A DNA stretch of 13,292 nt from CAZQEZ01 sp964592475. GTDB lineage: Bacteria; Bacteroidota; Bacteroidia; Cytophagales; Cyclobacteriaceae. The notes under the pieces were generated by a model. The model was not told the origin of the DNA and did not search any database. It worked only from the letters and a program-made list of their open reading frames with translations. The DNA lies in NCBI GenBank assembly GCA_964592475.1, contig CAZQEZ010000117.1, positions 1 through 13,292 on the forward strand, read 5' to 3'. This document shows positions 1 through 7,208 of this stretch, one piece after another. The position numbers and the translations under genes were made by a program. Position 1 is the first letter of the stretch; the number at the start of each line of letters is the position of its first letter.

Positions 1-53
1 GTCGAATCTAACCCATTAAAATAATATATTGTTACTTTATCCGGTTTCACCAT
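1..53 (-). CDS. Start of an unidentified protein, cut by the window edge
   Basis: An ATG at 53-51 on the minus strand opens a frame that runs without a stop to base 1; the 17 visible codons read MVKPDKVTIYYFNGLDS. An in-frame stop about six codons upstream makes this ATG the only sensible start. It lies 27 bp downstream of the ECF sigma factor gene on the same strand, so it is probably the second gene of that operon. Genes in this position are often anti-sigma factors, but nothing in the 17 residues shows that. Function unknown; the open frame is short enough to be chance. Confidence 0.5.
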   Translation of the reverse strand, partial: MVKPDKVTIYYFNGLDS

Positions 54-80
54 TACAAAATTATCTGGCTAACAACTTCT

Positions 81-581
81 TTAATAAGCAACTAGTATAT
101 CTTTTAATTGCTGTCGAGCTACATGTATTCTGTTTTTAATGGTACCAATTGGCACATTAAATTTTTCTGCAATTTCATAATATTTAAATCCTCTAAAATG
201 CATCATGAATGGCTTCTTGAATTTATCATCAAGCTTGTCCAAAGCATCTTTTATATCATTGTATACAAACTGTCTATCGCTTAAATTATAGGTAGTATAT
301 TTATCGTCGTTGATAAAGTGAAGATTATCAGTTGTATCAATGAACGTATTGCGTCGCATTTTTTTTTGATAATTAGTAATAAAAGAATTTCGCATGATGG
401 TAAATAACCAGGCTTTGAGGTTGGTACCCAATCTAAATTTTTCTCGATTTGCCAGGGCTTTTAATTTAGTTTCCTGCATCAGGTCATCTGCTTCATTCAA
501 ATCACGGGTAAATTTTAATGCATGATACTTCAATTCTTCTGTACTTTTTGAAACTGAATGTCCGAATTCTTGGTGAGTCAT
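81..581 (-). CDS. ECF-family RNA polymerase sigma factor
   Basis: A 166-residue sigma-70 family protein with only regions 2 and 4, the layout of extracytoplasmic-function sigma factors. Region 2 spans about residues 18-78 and contains the core-binding segment DDLMQET (32-38) and the helix NLKAWLFTIMRN (54-65). A linker of about 30 residues follows. Region 4 spans about 108-162, with a helix-turn-helix around YYEIAEKFNVPIGTIKNRIHVA (given here in two parts: 134-145 and 146-155). Length is normal for the family. It would direct core polymerase to a small regulon. A second gene appears to start 27 bp downstream. The 497 bp upstream has no gene, so regulatory sequence should be there, but I see no clear promoter. 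The target regulon and any anti-sigma partner cannot be told from this window. Confidence 0.93.
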   Translation of the reverse strand: MTHQEFGHSVSKSTEELKYHALKFTRDLNEADDLMQETKLKALANREKFRLGTNLKAWLFTIMRNSFITNYQKKMRRNTFIDTTDNLHFINDDKYTTYNLSDRQFVYNDIKDALDKLDDKFKKPFMMHFRGFKYYEIAEKFNVPIGTIKNRIHVARQQLKDILVAY

Positions 582-1078
582 AAAATTATATTTTAAAAAA
601 TGATACTAATATAAAAAATGAGTTGTACTTATATGTAAATGAACGGTTTACATAGCAATTGGTTAGGTATTTTTCCATTAATTCTTATCCCCTTTAATAG
701 GTATATTTCAATTAACTTCGCCTGAAGGCTACGTGGATCACTTTACAACTGATTCTATTGATAATATTACATAATAAATAAATAAATTACAAGATTAGTA
801 TAATTAGCATGCTAACCTCTTTATGTTAACATCATCATATTAATAACAAGCAATATGATTTTATTTATTTATTGTATTAAATTTACGTGATGTGACAAAA
901 TATTTACAAGGGAGAAATTGAAGGATAAAATTAAAATTTAAAGTCGATGAAAGTATGTAAGCAGGATCTGACACTTTTCTTATAAACTTTATTATTGAAG
1001 CTTCTCACCTTATATTTTTAAAAATAGACTTTGCAAATTAAATTTTTTTGGTGCGAAACTTCAATGTATTTTTTTGGA
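582..1078. other. Gene-free AT-rich stretch
   Basis: About 500 bp between two minus-strand genes. No open frame with a credible start was found on either strand. The only structure I can support is the imperfect inverted repeat at 994-1065. A 30-codon stop-to-stop frame at 682-774 reads like protein but has no start codon. Confidence 0.6.
994..1065. repeat. Inverted-repeat element, 16 bp arms; arm recurs at 13243
   Basis: ATTGAAGCTTCTCACC (994-1009) and GGTGCGAAACTTCAAT (1050-1065) pair at 14 of 16 positions around a 40-base AT-rich centre. The right arm's GGTGCGAAACTTCA is found again, exact and inverted, near the other end of the window. The element sits just downstream of the EF-hand gene stop but has no U-tract, so it is not a normal terminator. 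A short palindromic repeat or a MITE-like relic of an insertion sequence fits best. Confidence 0.55.
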
Positions 1079-1561
1079 TTAGCTATCTAATTCATCTAAT
1101 TCTTCAGGCTCAATCATGTCAGAATCATTCATATCCCAAATTTCAAATAAGCCTTTATTAAATTCATCTAAAGACAGGGTACCATCGCTATTAGCATCTA
1201 ATTGCTGGTACCAATCGTCTCGAAAATCTATGGCAAATACATAGTCCCAATCTGACATCAATTCAGCTTTATCGAGCTTGTCATCGTCATTACTATCCCA
1301 CTGCTGAAGATAATGATTGGTCATTTTATAAAATTCTGTCTTATCCAGTTTTCCATCATTGTTTTCATCGAATTCTTTAAGCAATGCGTCTCTTTTCACC
1401 ACCCGATTTTCCATAATTTCAGTTTCTGTTATTTGATCATTTTCTTCAGTGGTTGTTTCTTCCTCTGCTTGTCTGGTCCCTGTTTCGCAAGATAAAAACA
1501 ATGTAATGCATGGTATTAGAATAAATAATTGTAAATGATTAAAATAATTTGAAAAATTCAT
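1079..1561 (-). CDS. EF-hand calcium-binding lipoprotein
   Basis: A 160-residue lipoprotein with four EF-hand loops. The N-terminus is hydrophobic and ends in a lipobox, LFLSC, with the lipidated cysteine at position 25. An acidic, Thr/Glu-rich linker follows (26-50). The loops are at 65-76 (DENNDGKLDKTE), 89-100 (DSNDDDKLDKAE), 122-133 (DANSDGTLSLDE) and 143-154 (DMNDSDMIEPEE). Loops 1 and 3 keep the central Gly; loops 2 and 4 replace it with Asp, which may weaken them. All four keep acidic or Asn residues at positions 1, 3 and 5 and Glu at 12. It is expected to bind Ca2+ at the membrane surface or in the periplasm. It has no operon partner in the window. Role unknown: structural calcium binding or signalling are both possible. 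Confidence 0.88.
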   Translation of the reverse strand: MNFSNYFNHLQLFILIPCITLFLSCETGTRQAEEETTTEENDQITETEIMENRVVKRDALLKEFDENNDGKLDKTEFYKMTNHYLQQWDSNDDDKLDKAELMSDWDYVFAIDFRDDWYQQLDANSDGTLSLDEFNKGLFEIWDMNDSDMIEPEELDELDS

Positions 1562-1650
1562 TTTATAGTTATTTTGGTTAATAATATTGTCTCACATTCT
1601 TATATTTTTAACTATATATATTAGATGGTGTTATCACTCTAAGGTATAAT

Positions 1651-1997
1651 TTTAGATTATCAACTTTTTTTTTCATGGCTTTGCTCGCCTGGGTAAAATC
1701 AATCAATTTGCAGAAGGAGTTGCTTCTGGTTTTCAAGACACCCTATTTCCTCAAGCTTTCGCTTATGGATATGGCTTATTAATCCCTTATATCGAGTTGA
1801 TTTTTGGGTTATTAATATTGCTGGGCATTTTTACTCGCTTTTCTTTATTTATAATGGGTCTTTTCATGTCTACTCTTATTTTAGGTATGTGCCTGCAACA
1901 GCAATGGGGAACGGTAGGCACTCAAATGATTTACATTATTGTACTATTTTTGCTTTTGCAAAATGAAGAAAATAATTGCTGGTTTGTAAAACGGTAA
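1651..1997 (+). pseudogene. DoxX-family membrane protein, 5' end lost
   Basis: The frame ending at the TAA 1995-1997 reads like the body of a DoxX-family integral membrane protein: INFFFHGFARLGKINQFAEG, then a GLLIPYIELIFGLLILLGIF helix, two further hydrophobic helices, and a short polar tail (NCWFVKR). About 113 codons remain of an expected 130 or so. Going upstream, the frame hits TAG at 1653-1655 with no ATG in it; the only start-like codon is a TTG at 1797, inside the second helix, which would give a meaningless 66-residue piece. Just upstream, at 1651-1662, another frame gives FRLS, matching the expected RLS-x-NFFFHG start of helix 1. This suggests a small deletion or slip at the run of nine T's (1665-1673). 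DoxX proteins are quinol-oxidase or terpenoid-like membrane subunits of varied function. Alternative: sequencing error in the homopolymer. Confidence 0.7.
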
Positions 1998-2363
1998 TCT
2001 ACCCTAGTGTGTTAATTATCGGTATAATTGTTAGCCAATTTTTTGCAAAATATCAAGTCCACACAATTGTACAAATAAGGCTGGTATGATGGTCCAAAAG
2101 ATTTTGGTAGTAATGGAAGGTTTTTAGTTTTTTCTGGAATAAAGACAATTGAGAAAAGTATAGCAAATAATAAAACCAAGCGATAGTAAAAACAGGATTA
2201 TAAGAGTATCTAAAAAAGACTTTAATAAAACGATAAAAAAGCTAACATGTTAAATGAATTCTATAATTATGCCAAAGAGGAAAAGAACGCGTGTATGCAT
2301 AGCGTTTTAAGACTCTAAAGTATTTTGTTTAATGAAAATAATAAAAATTACCTTTTACAAACT
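1998..2363 (+). other. Gene-free stretch with broken coding-like sequence
   Basis: No intact gene. Bases 2009-2089 give a hydrophobic frame (GTG start, VLIIGIIVSQFF and onward) that stops at a TGA. The next frame, 2079-2186, continues with a protein-like stretch (WYDGPKDFGSNGRFLVFSG) to a TAG. Joined by a single-base shift they would encode about 60 residues with an N-terminal membrane helix. I do not recognise the product. With the DoxX remnant beside it, this looks like a decaying patch. Confidence 0.35.
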
Positions 2364-2392
2364 TTGCGGTTAAACAAAAATCCCTACCTTTG
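2364..2392 (+). promoter_or_regulatory. Bacteroidota-type promoter of the B12 locus
   Basis: TTG at 2364-2366 (part of TTTG) and TACCTTTG at 2385-2392 are separated by 18 bases. This matches the -33 TTTG / -7 TAnnTTTG consensus of the primary sigma factor in Bacteroidota. It would start transcription near 2397-2400, exactly at the 5' strand of the riboswitch P1 helix. Confidence 0.75.
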
Positions 2393-2396
2393 CAAA

Positions 2397-2573
2397 GTTG
2401 GTGACGGCTAGTGAATATCTTCACAGCCTGAAAAAAGGGAATTCCGGTGCGAATCCGGAGCTGTACCCGCAACTGTAAACCCATAAAAAAGGTTGTTTCC
2501 ACCTTTTGCCACTGTTCGCCCGCAGGCGGATGGGAAGGCCGAAACAATCGGGTAAGCCAGGAGACCTGCCAGC
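2397..2573 (+). promoter_or_regulatory. Adenosylcobalamin (B12) riboswitch aptamer
   Basis: The conserved cobalamin aptamer blocks are present in order: GGTGCGAATCCGGAGCTG (2446-2463), CCCGCAACTGTAA (2466-2478), GCCACTG (2508-2514), GGGAAGGC (2532-2539), and the B12 box AAGCCAGGAGACCTGCC (2554-2570). Helices fit: P1 is GTTGG (2397-2401) with CCAGC (2569-2573); a long helix joins 2491-2499 to 2541-2549; a small hairpin CGCC/GGCG lies at 2517-2528. On binding B12 it should switch off the downstream receptor gene. The expression platform is probably the imperfect hairpin 2584-2616 (TTGATC paired with GATCAA), 14 bases before the ATG at 2631. It has no U-tract, so translational control is more likely than termination. 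Confidence 0.95.
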
Positions 2574-2630
2574 AAGGTATTAGTTGATCGCTTTCGGGTT
2601 AAAAGTGATGGATCAATAACCGCTTGCGCT

Positions 2631-4553
2631 ATGCATTCTCATTTCAAAAAATTAGCCTTAATTGGCAGCTTTTATTTGCTGCTGAATCAAATTGCATATG
2701 CCCAATGGTATCAATCAGATACGCTTAATCAAATACTGGTTTCGGGCATAAAATATCAAAAATATAATATTGGCAGTACTAGTTTCTCCTGGAAAGACAC
2801 TACTGCACATCAGCAAAGCCTTGGTCAAAAAATAGCAGAAAAATTTCCGGTTCATTTTATCAATAGGGGCGCCAAAGGGCAATTGTCTACCATCAACCTG
2901 CGAGGAGTTGGCGGCTCACGTACCAATTTAATCTGGAACAACCTGGAAATCAATAGTTTTACGCTGGGAGAGTCTGACTATGGCCTGATTCCAGCCATGG
3001 TGGCCGATCAGGTAACGCTTACCTTGGGCAATAATACTGCCCTCTGGGGAAATGGTTCAATCGGCGGAAGTATCAATCTCTCAAGTCAACCCTCATTCAC
3101 TACTGAAAATCAATTAGCATCTCATTTGGGAATTGGCAGTTTTGGTGAACGACAAATGCGATTATCTCATACGTATGCAGAAAATAATATCAACTTGAAA
3201 ACCCAAGTATATTATTTGCAAACCGATAATAATTTTCAATTTCCGCTGGCTGACTCAATGGCAACACAACAAAATGCTGCCTTTCAAAATTTCGGTGCAC
3301 TGGCAGATTTTTATTTTAAGCCGGGCAGCAACCAACTACTTTCTATAAATTCGTGGTTCAATTTCAGCGATCGACAAATACAACCATCCAAATATGATTT
3401 TAATAATCAAAATAAATTAACGGATTACAACCTGAGGATGATCATCGCTTACGCTATACAAAAAGAAAAAAATCTGAACGAGATGCGATTGGGCTATACC
3501 CACGATTATCAAATATTTAACCAAAGCCAAGCCATAGTTACTAATCGGCTTTATGCATCTTACGAAAATGATTGGCAGCTATTACCAAATTTAAGCTGGA
3601 AAAATGGCTTTAACCTGAACTACCTGAGGCCACAGGTTCATGCTTTTCCAGAAAATCCGGAAGAAATTCGCTCCGACCTTTATTCTTCATTAGCATACAA
3701 GGCTCAACTTTTTTCATTGGCGCTCAATTTACGGCAACCTACAGTTGATGGTGAATTGAAATCGTTTTCTCCATCATTGGGAATAGAAGTGCATGCTATT
3801 GAGCGAGAAGAGATCAACTTCAAACTGACTGCACAAGCCGGTAGAGGTTTTCGGCTACCTACTCTAAACGATCGGTTCTGGTTTCCGGGAGGCAATCCTG
3901 ATTTGTTGCCCGAATTAAGTCGTAATATTGAAGCAGGCTATCAATTATCTTACAAACCTGGTATCATTAAGTATCGAACTTCAGCCAATTTTTTTCACAA
4001 TTCGGTAGACAATTGGATTGAATGGCGACCCGGAGGAAGAACTACTGATAATAATGGTGAAACTATTTCATTTTGGTATCCTGACAATATAAGGCTTGTG
4101 CATGCTACGGGTATTGAATTTTTCCATCATTTGGAATTACAAGATTTAGTGCCTTCTTCTAAAATATTAGTGGATTTCAGCGGAACTTATACAAGAACTA
4201 CAAACAAAACCAAAATTGATGCACGGGACAGATCTTACAATAAACAGTTGCGTTATACCCCGCAATGGATGTTAAACGGCGGATTGGGGTTTTCTTACCA
4301 TCAATTTTTATTTAATATCAATAGCCAGTACACGGGTAAAAGATACACGGAAAACAATAATGAGCTTCGCCCTTTGTCAGATTTCCTGTTAATCAATTTA
4401 TCATTAGGCAAAAGCTTTAAAACCGGCAATATTCCGGTTCACCTATCTGCCAATATCAATAATTTATTTAATGCCAGGTATGAAAATTTTCAAAATATGG
4501 CCATGCCTGGTATCAACTATCAATTGAATCTATCTTTTAATTATAATCTATAA
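2631..4553 (+). CDS. btuB: TonB-dependent outer-membrane receptor for corrinoids (BtuB-like)
   Basis: A 640-residue TonB-dependent receptor. Residues 1-24 form a signal peptide ending AYA before Gln25. A TonB-box-like segment follows (about 31-39, TLNQILVSG). The plug domain runs to about residue 155 and contains the typical TINLRGVGGSRTNL motif (87-100) and the WGNGSIGGSINLSS turn. The rest is a beta-barrel rich in alternating strands, with the usual late motifs AGRGFRLPTLNDRFWFPGG and NINNLFNARYEN. There is no N-terminal carboxypeptidase-like domain, unlike SusC proteins, so it resembles classic BtuB/vitamin receptors. The cobalamin riboswitch in its leader identifies the likely substrate as B12 or other corrinoids. 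The next gene starts 11 bp after the stop, so they form an operon. The start ATG has no Shine-Dalgarno, which is usual here. Confidence 0.93.
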   Translation: MHSHFKKLALIGSFYLLLNQIAYAQWYQSDTLNQILVSGIKYQKYNIGSTSFSWKDTTAHQQSLGQKIAEKFPVHFINRGAKGQLSTINLRGVGGSRTNLIWNNLEINSFTLGESDYGLIPAMVADQVTLTLGNNTALWGNGSIGGSINLSSQPSFTTENQLASHLGIGSFGERQMRLSHTYAENNINLKTQVYYLQTDNNFQFPLADSMATQQNAAFQNFGALADFYFKPGSNQLLSINSWFNFSDRQIQPSKYDFNNQNKLTDYNLRMIIAYAIQKEKNLNEMRLGYTHDYQIFNQSQAIVTNRLYASYENDWQLLPNLSWKNGFNLNYLRPQVHAFPENPEEIRSDLYSSLAYKAQLFSLALNLRQPTVDGELKSFSPSLGIEVHAIEREEINFKLTAQAGRGFRLPTLNDRFWFPGGNPDLLPELSRNIEAGYQLSYKPGIIKYRTSANFFHNSVDNWIEWRPGGRTTDNNGETISFWYPDNIRLVHATGIEFFHHLELQDLVPSSKILVDFSGTYTRTTNKTKIDARDRSYNKQLRYTPQWMLNGGLGFSYHQFLFNINSQYTGKRYTENNNELRPLSDFLLINLSLGKSFKTGNIPVHLSANINNLFNARYENFQNMAMPGINYQLNLSFNYNL

Positions 4554-4564
4554 ATTTTAATACT

Positions 4565-5578
4565 ATGAACAAATTTTACAAACTTATAATTTTTGTGCTG
4601 GGCTTGTTGTGGCTTGGTGCGTGTGAGGAAAACAACGAAACACCAACTCCTCAATTTTCTGATGAAGTTATTATCGTTAATGAAGGTAATTTTCAAGCAG
4701 CTAATGGTTCACTTTCCACTTACAACAAAGAAACTGAACAAGCAACCTTACAACAGTTTGAACCACAAACTACCATTCAAGGAGCTATTTTCCATCAAAA
4801 CAGCTTATATCTGGTTGGCAATGCACCAGATGAAGTGGAAATAGTAGATATTGAAGATTACAGTACCATTACTTCCATTAGCAGTGGATTTTTAAACCCT
4901 ATAAGTTTTGCTGCTGTAAATAATACTGCCTTTGTTTCCAACTGGGGAGACATTAATACTGCTTTTGGTGAAACACCGGATAGTTTTATTTCTGTTGTTG
5001 ATTTGACATCTAATACGGTCATTGATTCGGTAGACTTAGAATACCGGCCTCAAAATTTAATTAGTCTTGATGGTTTCATTTACATTGCTTATGAAGGTAG
5101 TGATGTGGTAGGAAAGCTAGATCCGGCAACTTTGGCCATTGAAGAGTTAACTGTCCCTTTCGGTCCATCTACATTTGTAGTTGATGGCAATAATAACTTA
5201 TGGGTACTTACTGCATCAGGCAGTTTGGTAGAAATTTTAACAACTAATTTTAGTGTAGGGAATTCAATTGATAATTTATCAGTTTCTGGTTTTGACGAAA
5301 AAATGGATATTAACGTGCAGGACAATATTATTTACTTTTTATCCTCTGATGCAGCCTATCAAATTGATCTCAATCAAAGCACTTTGACTGCCCAGCTTTT
5401 TACAGATGAAGATCTAGATTATTACGGTATAGGTGTAGATCCTGCCAGTGGTGATGTTTATATAGGCGATAGCAATGGGTTTACCTCCACGGGTACCGGA
5501 TTCAGGTATAGTAAAGATGGCACTTTAATCGATGATTTCCCCACCGGCATCGGTCCAAATGATTTTCTGTTTAATTAA
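4565..5578 (+). CDS. Surface beta-propeller lipoprotein, BtuG-like B12 binder
   Basis: A 337-residue lipoprotein: hydrophobic leader, lipobox LGAC with Cys20, then an acidic start to the mature chain (EENNETP), compatible with the acidic surface-export signals of Bacteroidota. The rest is a series of about 40-50-residue beta repeats of the YncE/SMP-30 propeller type (for example SFISVVDLTSNTVIDSVDLE, NNNLWVLTASGSLVEIL, SGDVYIGDSNGF). It follows the BtuB-like receptor by 11 bp under the same riboswitch. In Bacteroides, BtuG is a surface propeller lipoprotein that binds B12 tightly and caps BtuB; position, fold and lipidation all point to the same role here. That assignment is inferred from context; sequence alone only shows a secreted propeller. 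A probable terminator follows at 5648-5682. Confidence 0.85.
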   Translation: MNKFYKLIIFVLGLLWLGACEENNETPTPQFSDEVIIVNEGNFQAANGSLSTYNKETEQATLQQFEPQTTIQGAIFHQNSLYLVGNAPDEVEIVDIEDYSTITSISSGFLNPISFAAVNNTAFVSNWGDINTAFGETPDSFISVVDLTSNTVIDSVDLEYRPQNLISLDGFIYIAYEGSDVVGKLDPATLAIEELTVPFGPSTFVVDGNNNLWVLTASGSLVEILTTNFSVGNSIDNLSVSGFDEKMDINVQDNIIYFLSSDAAYQIDLNQSTLTAQLFTDEDLDYYGIGVDPASGDVYIGDSNGFTSTGTGFRYSKDGTLIDDFPTGIGPNDFLFN

Positions 5579-5647
5579 CCGTAAACATCAATCATCGGTA
5601 ATCGGTCATCCGCCTTTGAATACATATAATCAGGTTTTATAAATTAT

Positions 5648-5682
5648 AAAAGCCGTATCTTTCAGATCCGGTTTTTATTTTT
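5648..5682 (+). terminator. Probable intrinsic terminator after the B12 uptake genes
   Basis: AAAAGCCGTATC (5648-5659) pairs with GATCCGGTTTT (5665-5675), with one bulged G, one wobble and a five-base loop (TTTCA), then a T-rich run (TTTTTATTTTT). It lies between the beta-propeller gene and cobU, so cobU may be read only by leakage or from a promoter I could not identify. Confidence 0.6.
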
Positions 5683-5696
5683 AAAAAAAAGCTAAC

Positions 5697-6203
5697 ATGA
5701 TACACATGATCACCGGAGGTGCTCGCTCAGGTAAATCGAGCCACGCAGAAAAGCTAGCCTTAAGTCAAGATGATAGACCTACTTACATTGCCACCGCCAG
5801 AAAATGGGATGATGATTTCAATCAGCGTATTAAATACCACCAACAAAAACGTAGTTCAAGCTGGCACAACCTGGAAATTGAAAAAAATTTATCAACTGCT
5901 ACAATTAAAAGCCATTGGGTGGTAATAGATTGCGTGACACTTTGGCTCACTAATCTGTTTTACGATAACCAACAAGATATTGAGATAAGCTTGCAACAGG
6001 CCCGATTGGAAATAGATGAGCTGGTCTGCCGACAAGACAAATCATGGCTAATTATCACCAACGAACTAGGAATGGGATTGCATGCAGAAACTGCGATCGG
6101 CAGAAGGTTTGTTGATCTGCAAGGATGGATCAATCAATATCTTGCACAGAAATCTAATAAAGTTACCCTAATGATTTCCGGTGTTCCGATGCAAATTAAG
6201 TAG
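5697..6203 (+). CDS. cobU: Adenosylcobinamide kinase / adenosylcobinamide-phosphate guanylyltransferase
   Basis: A 168-residue CobU/CobP family enzyme of full length. It phosphorylates adenosylcobinamide and then transfers GMP to give AdoCbi-GDP, the acceptor for the lower ligand, in the cytoplasm. The P-loop GGARSGKS is at residues 7-14, close to the N-terminus as usual. The block WVVIDCVTLWLTNLF (about 75-89) carries the conserved Asp-Cys-Leu/Val-Thr-Leu-Trp motif. The C-terminal TNELGMGLHAETAIGRRFVDL block and the final SGVPMQIK also match the family. ATG 5706 (Met4) is an alternative start, since most CobU proteins begin 5-6 residues before the P-loop. It follows the B12 uptake genes by 118 bp across a probable terminator. 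Partners CobS, CobT and CobC are not in the window. Confidence 0.95.
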   Translation: MIHMITGGARSGKSSHAEKLALSQDDRPTYIATARKWDDDFNQRIKYHQQKRSSSWHNLEIEKNLSTATIKSHWVVIDCVTLWLTNLFYDNQQDIEISLQQARLEIDELVCRQDKSWLIITNELGMGLHAETAIGRRFVDLQGWINQYLAQKSNKVTLMISGVPMQIK

Positions 6204-6266
6204 CCATCCATTTTTTATTGTTTAATGATTGATTCAAATTTGCGACTGTTCTAAATTTTTTGTTAT

Positions 6267-7007
6267 ATGAATATTTATCAGGAAACTTTTAAAGTACGCG
6301 CCAACGAAACCGATGCCAACCAAAACCTGACCATTCCGGCGTTATCCAGTTACTTACAGGAAGCAGCCTGGTCGCATTCCATGGAATTAAAGGTCTCATT
6401 TAACGATTTAATACCTAAAGGTCTCACCTGGGTGATGTTTCGCTTAGCACTACATTTAAAGCGAATTCCCAGGCACGGGGAATTTGTAACCCTGGAAACC
6501 TGGCCATCAGGAGTCACTAGTAAAAATGTATTGCGTGATTACCGGATTTTAGATTCTAAAAATCAGGAGATAGGAACAGCTAAATCTAGTTGGGTTGTAT
6601 TTGATTTTCATCAGCGAAAGGTAGTTCCTGTCCCCGATTTTATCAAAGAAATTAAAATTGATGCTGATAGAGAGACAGTTCAGTATCAACAAGAAAAGGT
6701 AAGTGTTGCTAACCATTTTGAACTGAAAAAAGAAATTCAAGTGGGGTGGTACGATATAGACGTAAACCGACATGTAAATAATTTGAGTTATATACGCTGG
6801 TTAATAGATACGCTGCCAGTACACTATTTAAAAAACTTCCGATTAATTGAATTTGATATGGTGTTCAGGGCAGAAAGTTCGCTGGCAGATTGCTTACAGC
6901 TAAAGGCGCACCAGGAAAATTCTGAAGTAGCTCAATTTGACCATGTTATCAGTTTACAAGACAAGCAGTTGATTATTGCTAAAACAGAATGGGAAGTTAT
7001 TAAATAG
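6267..7007 (+). CDS. Acyl-ACP thioesterase (FatA/FatB-like)
   Basis: A 246-residue protein with the two tandem hotdog folds of bacterial acyl-ACP thioesterases. The first begins YQETFKVRANETDANQNLTI; the second begins around residue 153. The catalytic block in the second hotdog reads GWYDIDVNRHVNNLSYIRW, with Asp165, Asn167 and His169 in the D-x-N-x-H-V-N-N pattern known from plant FatA/FatB. It hydrolyses acyl-ACP to free fatty acid and ACP in the cytoplasm. The length is typical for bacterial members. It lies 63 bp after cobU on the same strand, with no metabolic link to B12, and is followed directly by the hairpin at 7009-7035. No clear promoter was found in the gap. Confidence 0.92.
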   Translation: MNIYQETFKVRANETDANQNLTIPALSSYLQEAAWSHSMELKVSFNDLIPKGLTWVMFRLALHLKRIPRHGEFVTLETWPSGVTSKNVLRDYRILDSKNQEIGTAKSSWVVFDFHQRKVVPVPDFIKEIKIDADRETVQYQQEKVSVANHFELKKEIQVGWYDIDVNRHVNNLSYIRWLIDTLPVHYLKNFRLIEFDMVFRAESSLADCLQLKAHQENSEVAQFDHVISLQDKQLIIAKTEWEVIK

Positions 7008-7008
7008 A

Positions 7009-7035
7009 AAGACCTGTACAAAGTGTACAGGTCTT
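7009..7035. terminator. Bidirectional hairpin terminator between thioesterase and tRNA-like genes
   Basis: A perfect 12 bp stem, AAGACCTGTACA (7009-7020) and TGTACAGGTCTT (7024-7035), with a 3-base loop. It starts one base after the thioesterase stop (TAG 7005-7007) on the plus strand. On the minus strand it lies 28 bases beyond the CCA end of the first tRNA-like gene and is followed by TCTATTT. The U-tracts are weak on both sides, but the stem is strong and well placed for both convergent transcripts. Confidence 0.75.
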
Positions 7036-7062
7036 AATTTATCAACATAAACCCAAAAATTA

Positions 7063-7191
7063 TGGCTGTAGAGGAAGGATTCGAACCTCCAAGGAGCAGT
7101 TAGTCACACACCTGATCAACGCATGTGATTTATCCCGTTATTCTCCACCCCCGAGACAGGAGGGCATGTCTGCCAATTTCATCACTCTACA
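7063..7191 (-). tRNA. tRNA-like gene, GUC anticodon, giant variable region (copy A, 129 nt)
   Basis: Read on the minus strand from 7191: acceptor TGTAGAG, U8-G9, D arm ATG/CAT with an 11-base loop containing GG (AAATTGGCAGA), anticodon arm CCCTC-CTGTCTC-GGGGG, a 57-base variable region (7147-7091), T arm GGAGG-TTCGAAT-CCTTC, acceptor CTCTACA, discriminator G and an encoded CCA ending at 7063. All canonical tRNA landmarks are present (U33, G18-G19, TTCGAAT loop). The anticodon, 7157-7155, is GUC, formally Asp, and G73 also suits Asp; but the D arm is of the Leu class II kind, base 37 is U instead of a purine, and the first pair is U-A. The variable region is closed by GGAG/CTCC and holds an 8 bp hairpin. 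Bacterial variable regions are normally 4-24 bases. It might decode, or it may have a non-decoding role. Confidence 0.8.
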
Positions 7192-7208
7192 GTGTGACAT
7201 TAAAATTA

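Noticed and set aside
682..774. 30-codon frame reading SPEGYVDHFTTDS on the plus strand
   Set aside because: No start codon, stops on both sides, no recognisable family; could be chance or a very old remnant.
2257..2313. Small basic frame MNSIIMPKRKRTRVCIAF
   Set aside because: Only 18 codons, no context or initiation support.
2329..2547. 72-codon open frame on the minus strand
   Set aside because: It is antisense to the B12 riboswitch; the structured RNA explains the sequence conservation.
3704..3895. 63-codon minus-strand frame inside the receptor gene
   Set aside because: Shadow of the strongly supported plus-strand TonB-dependent receptor.
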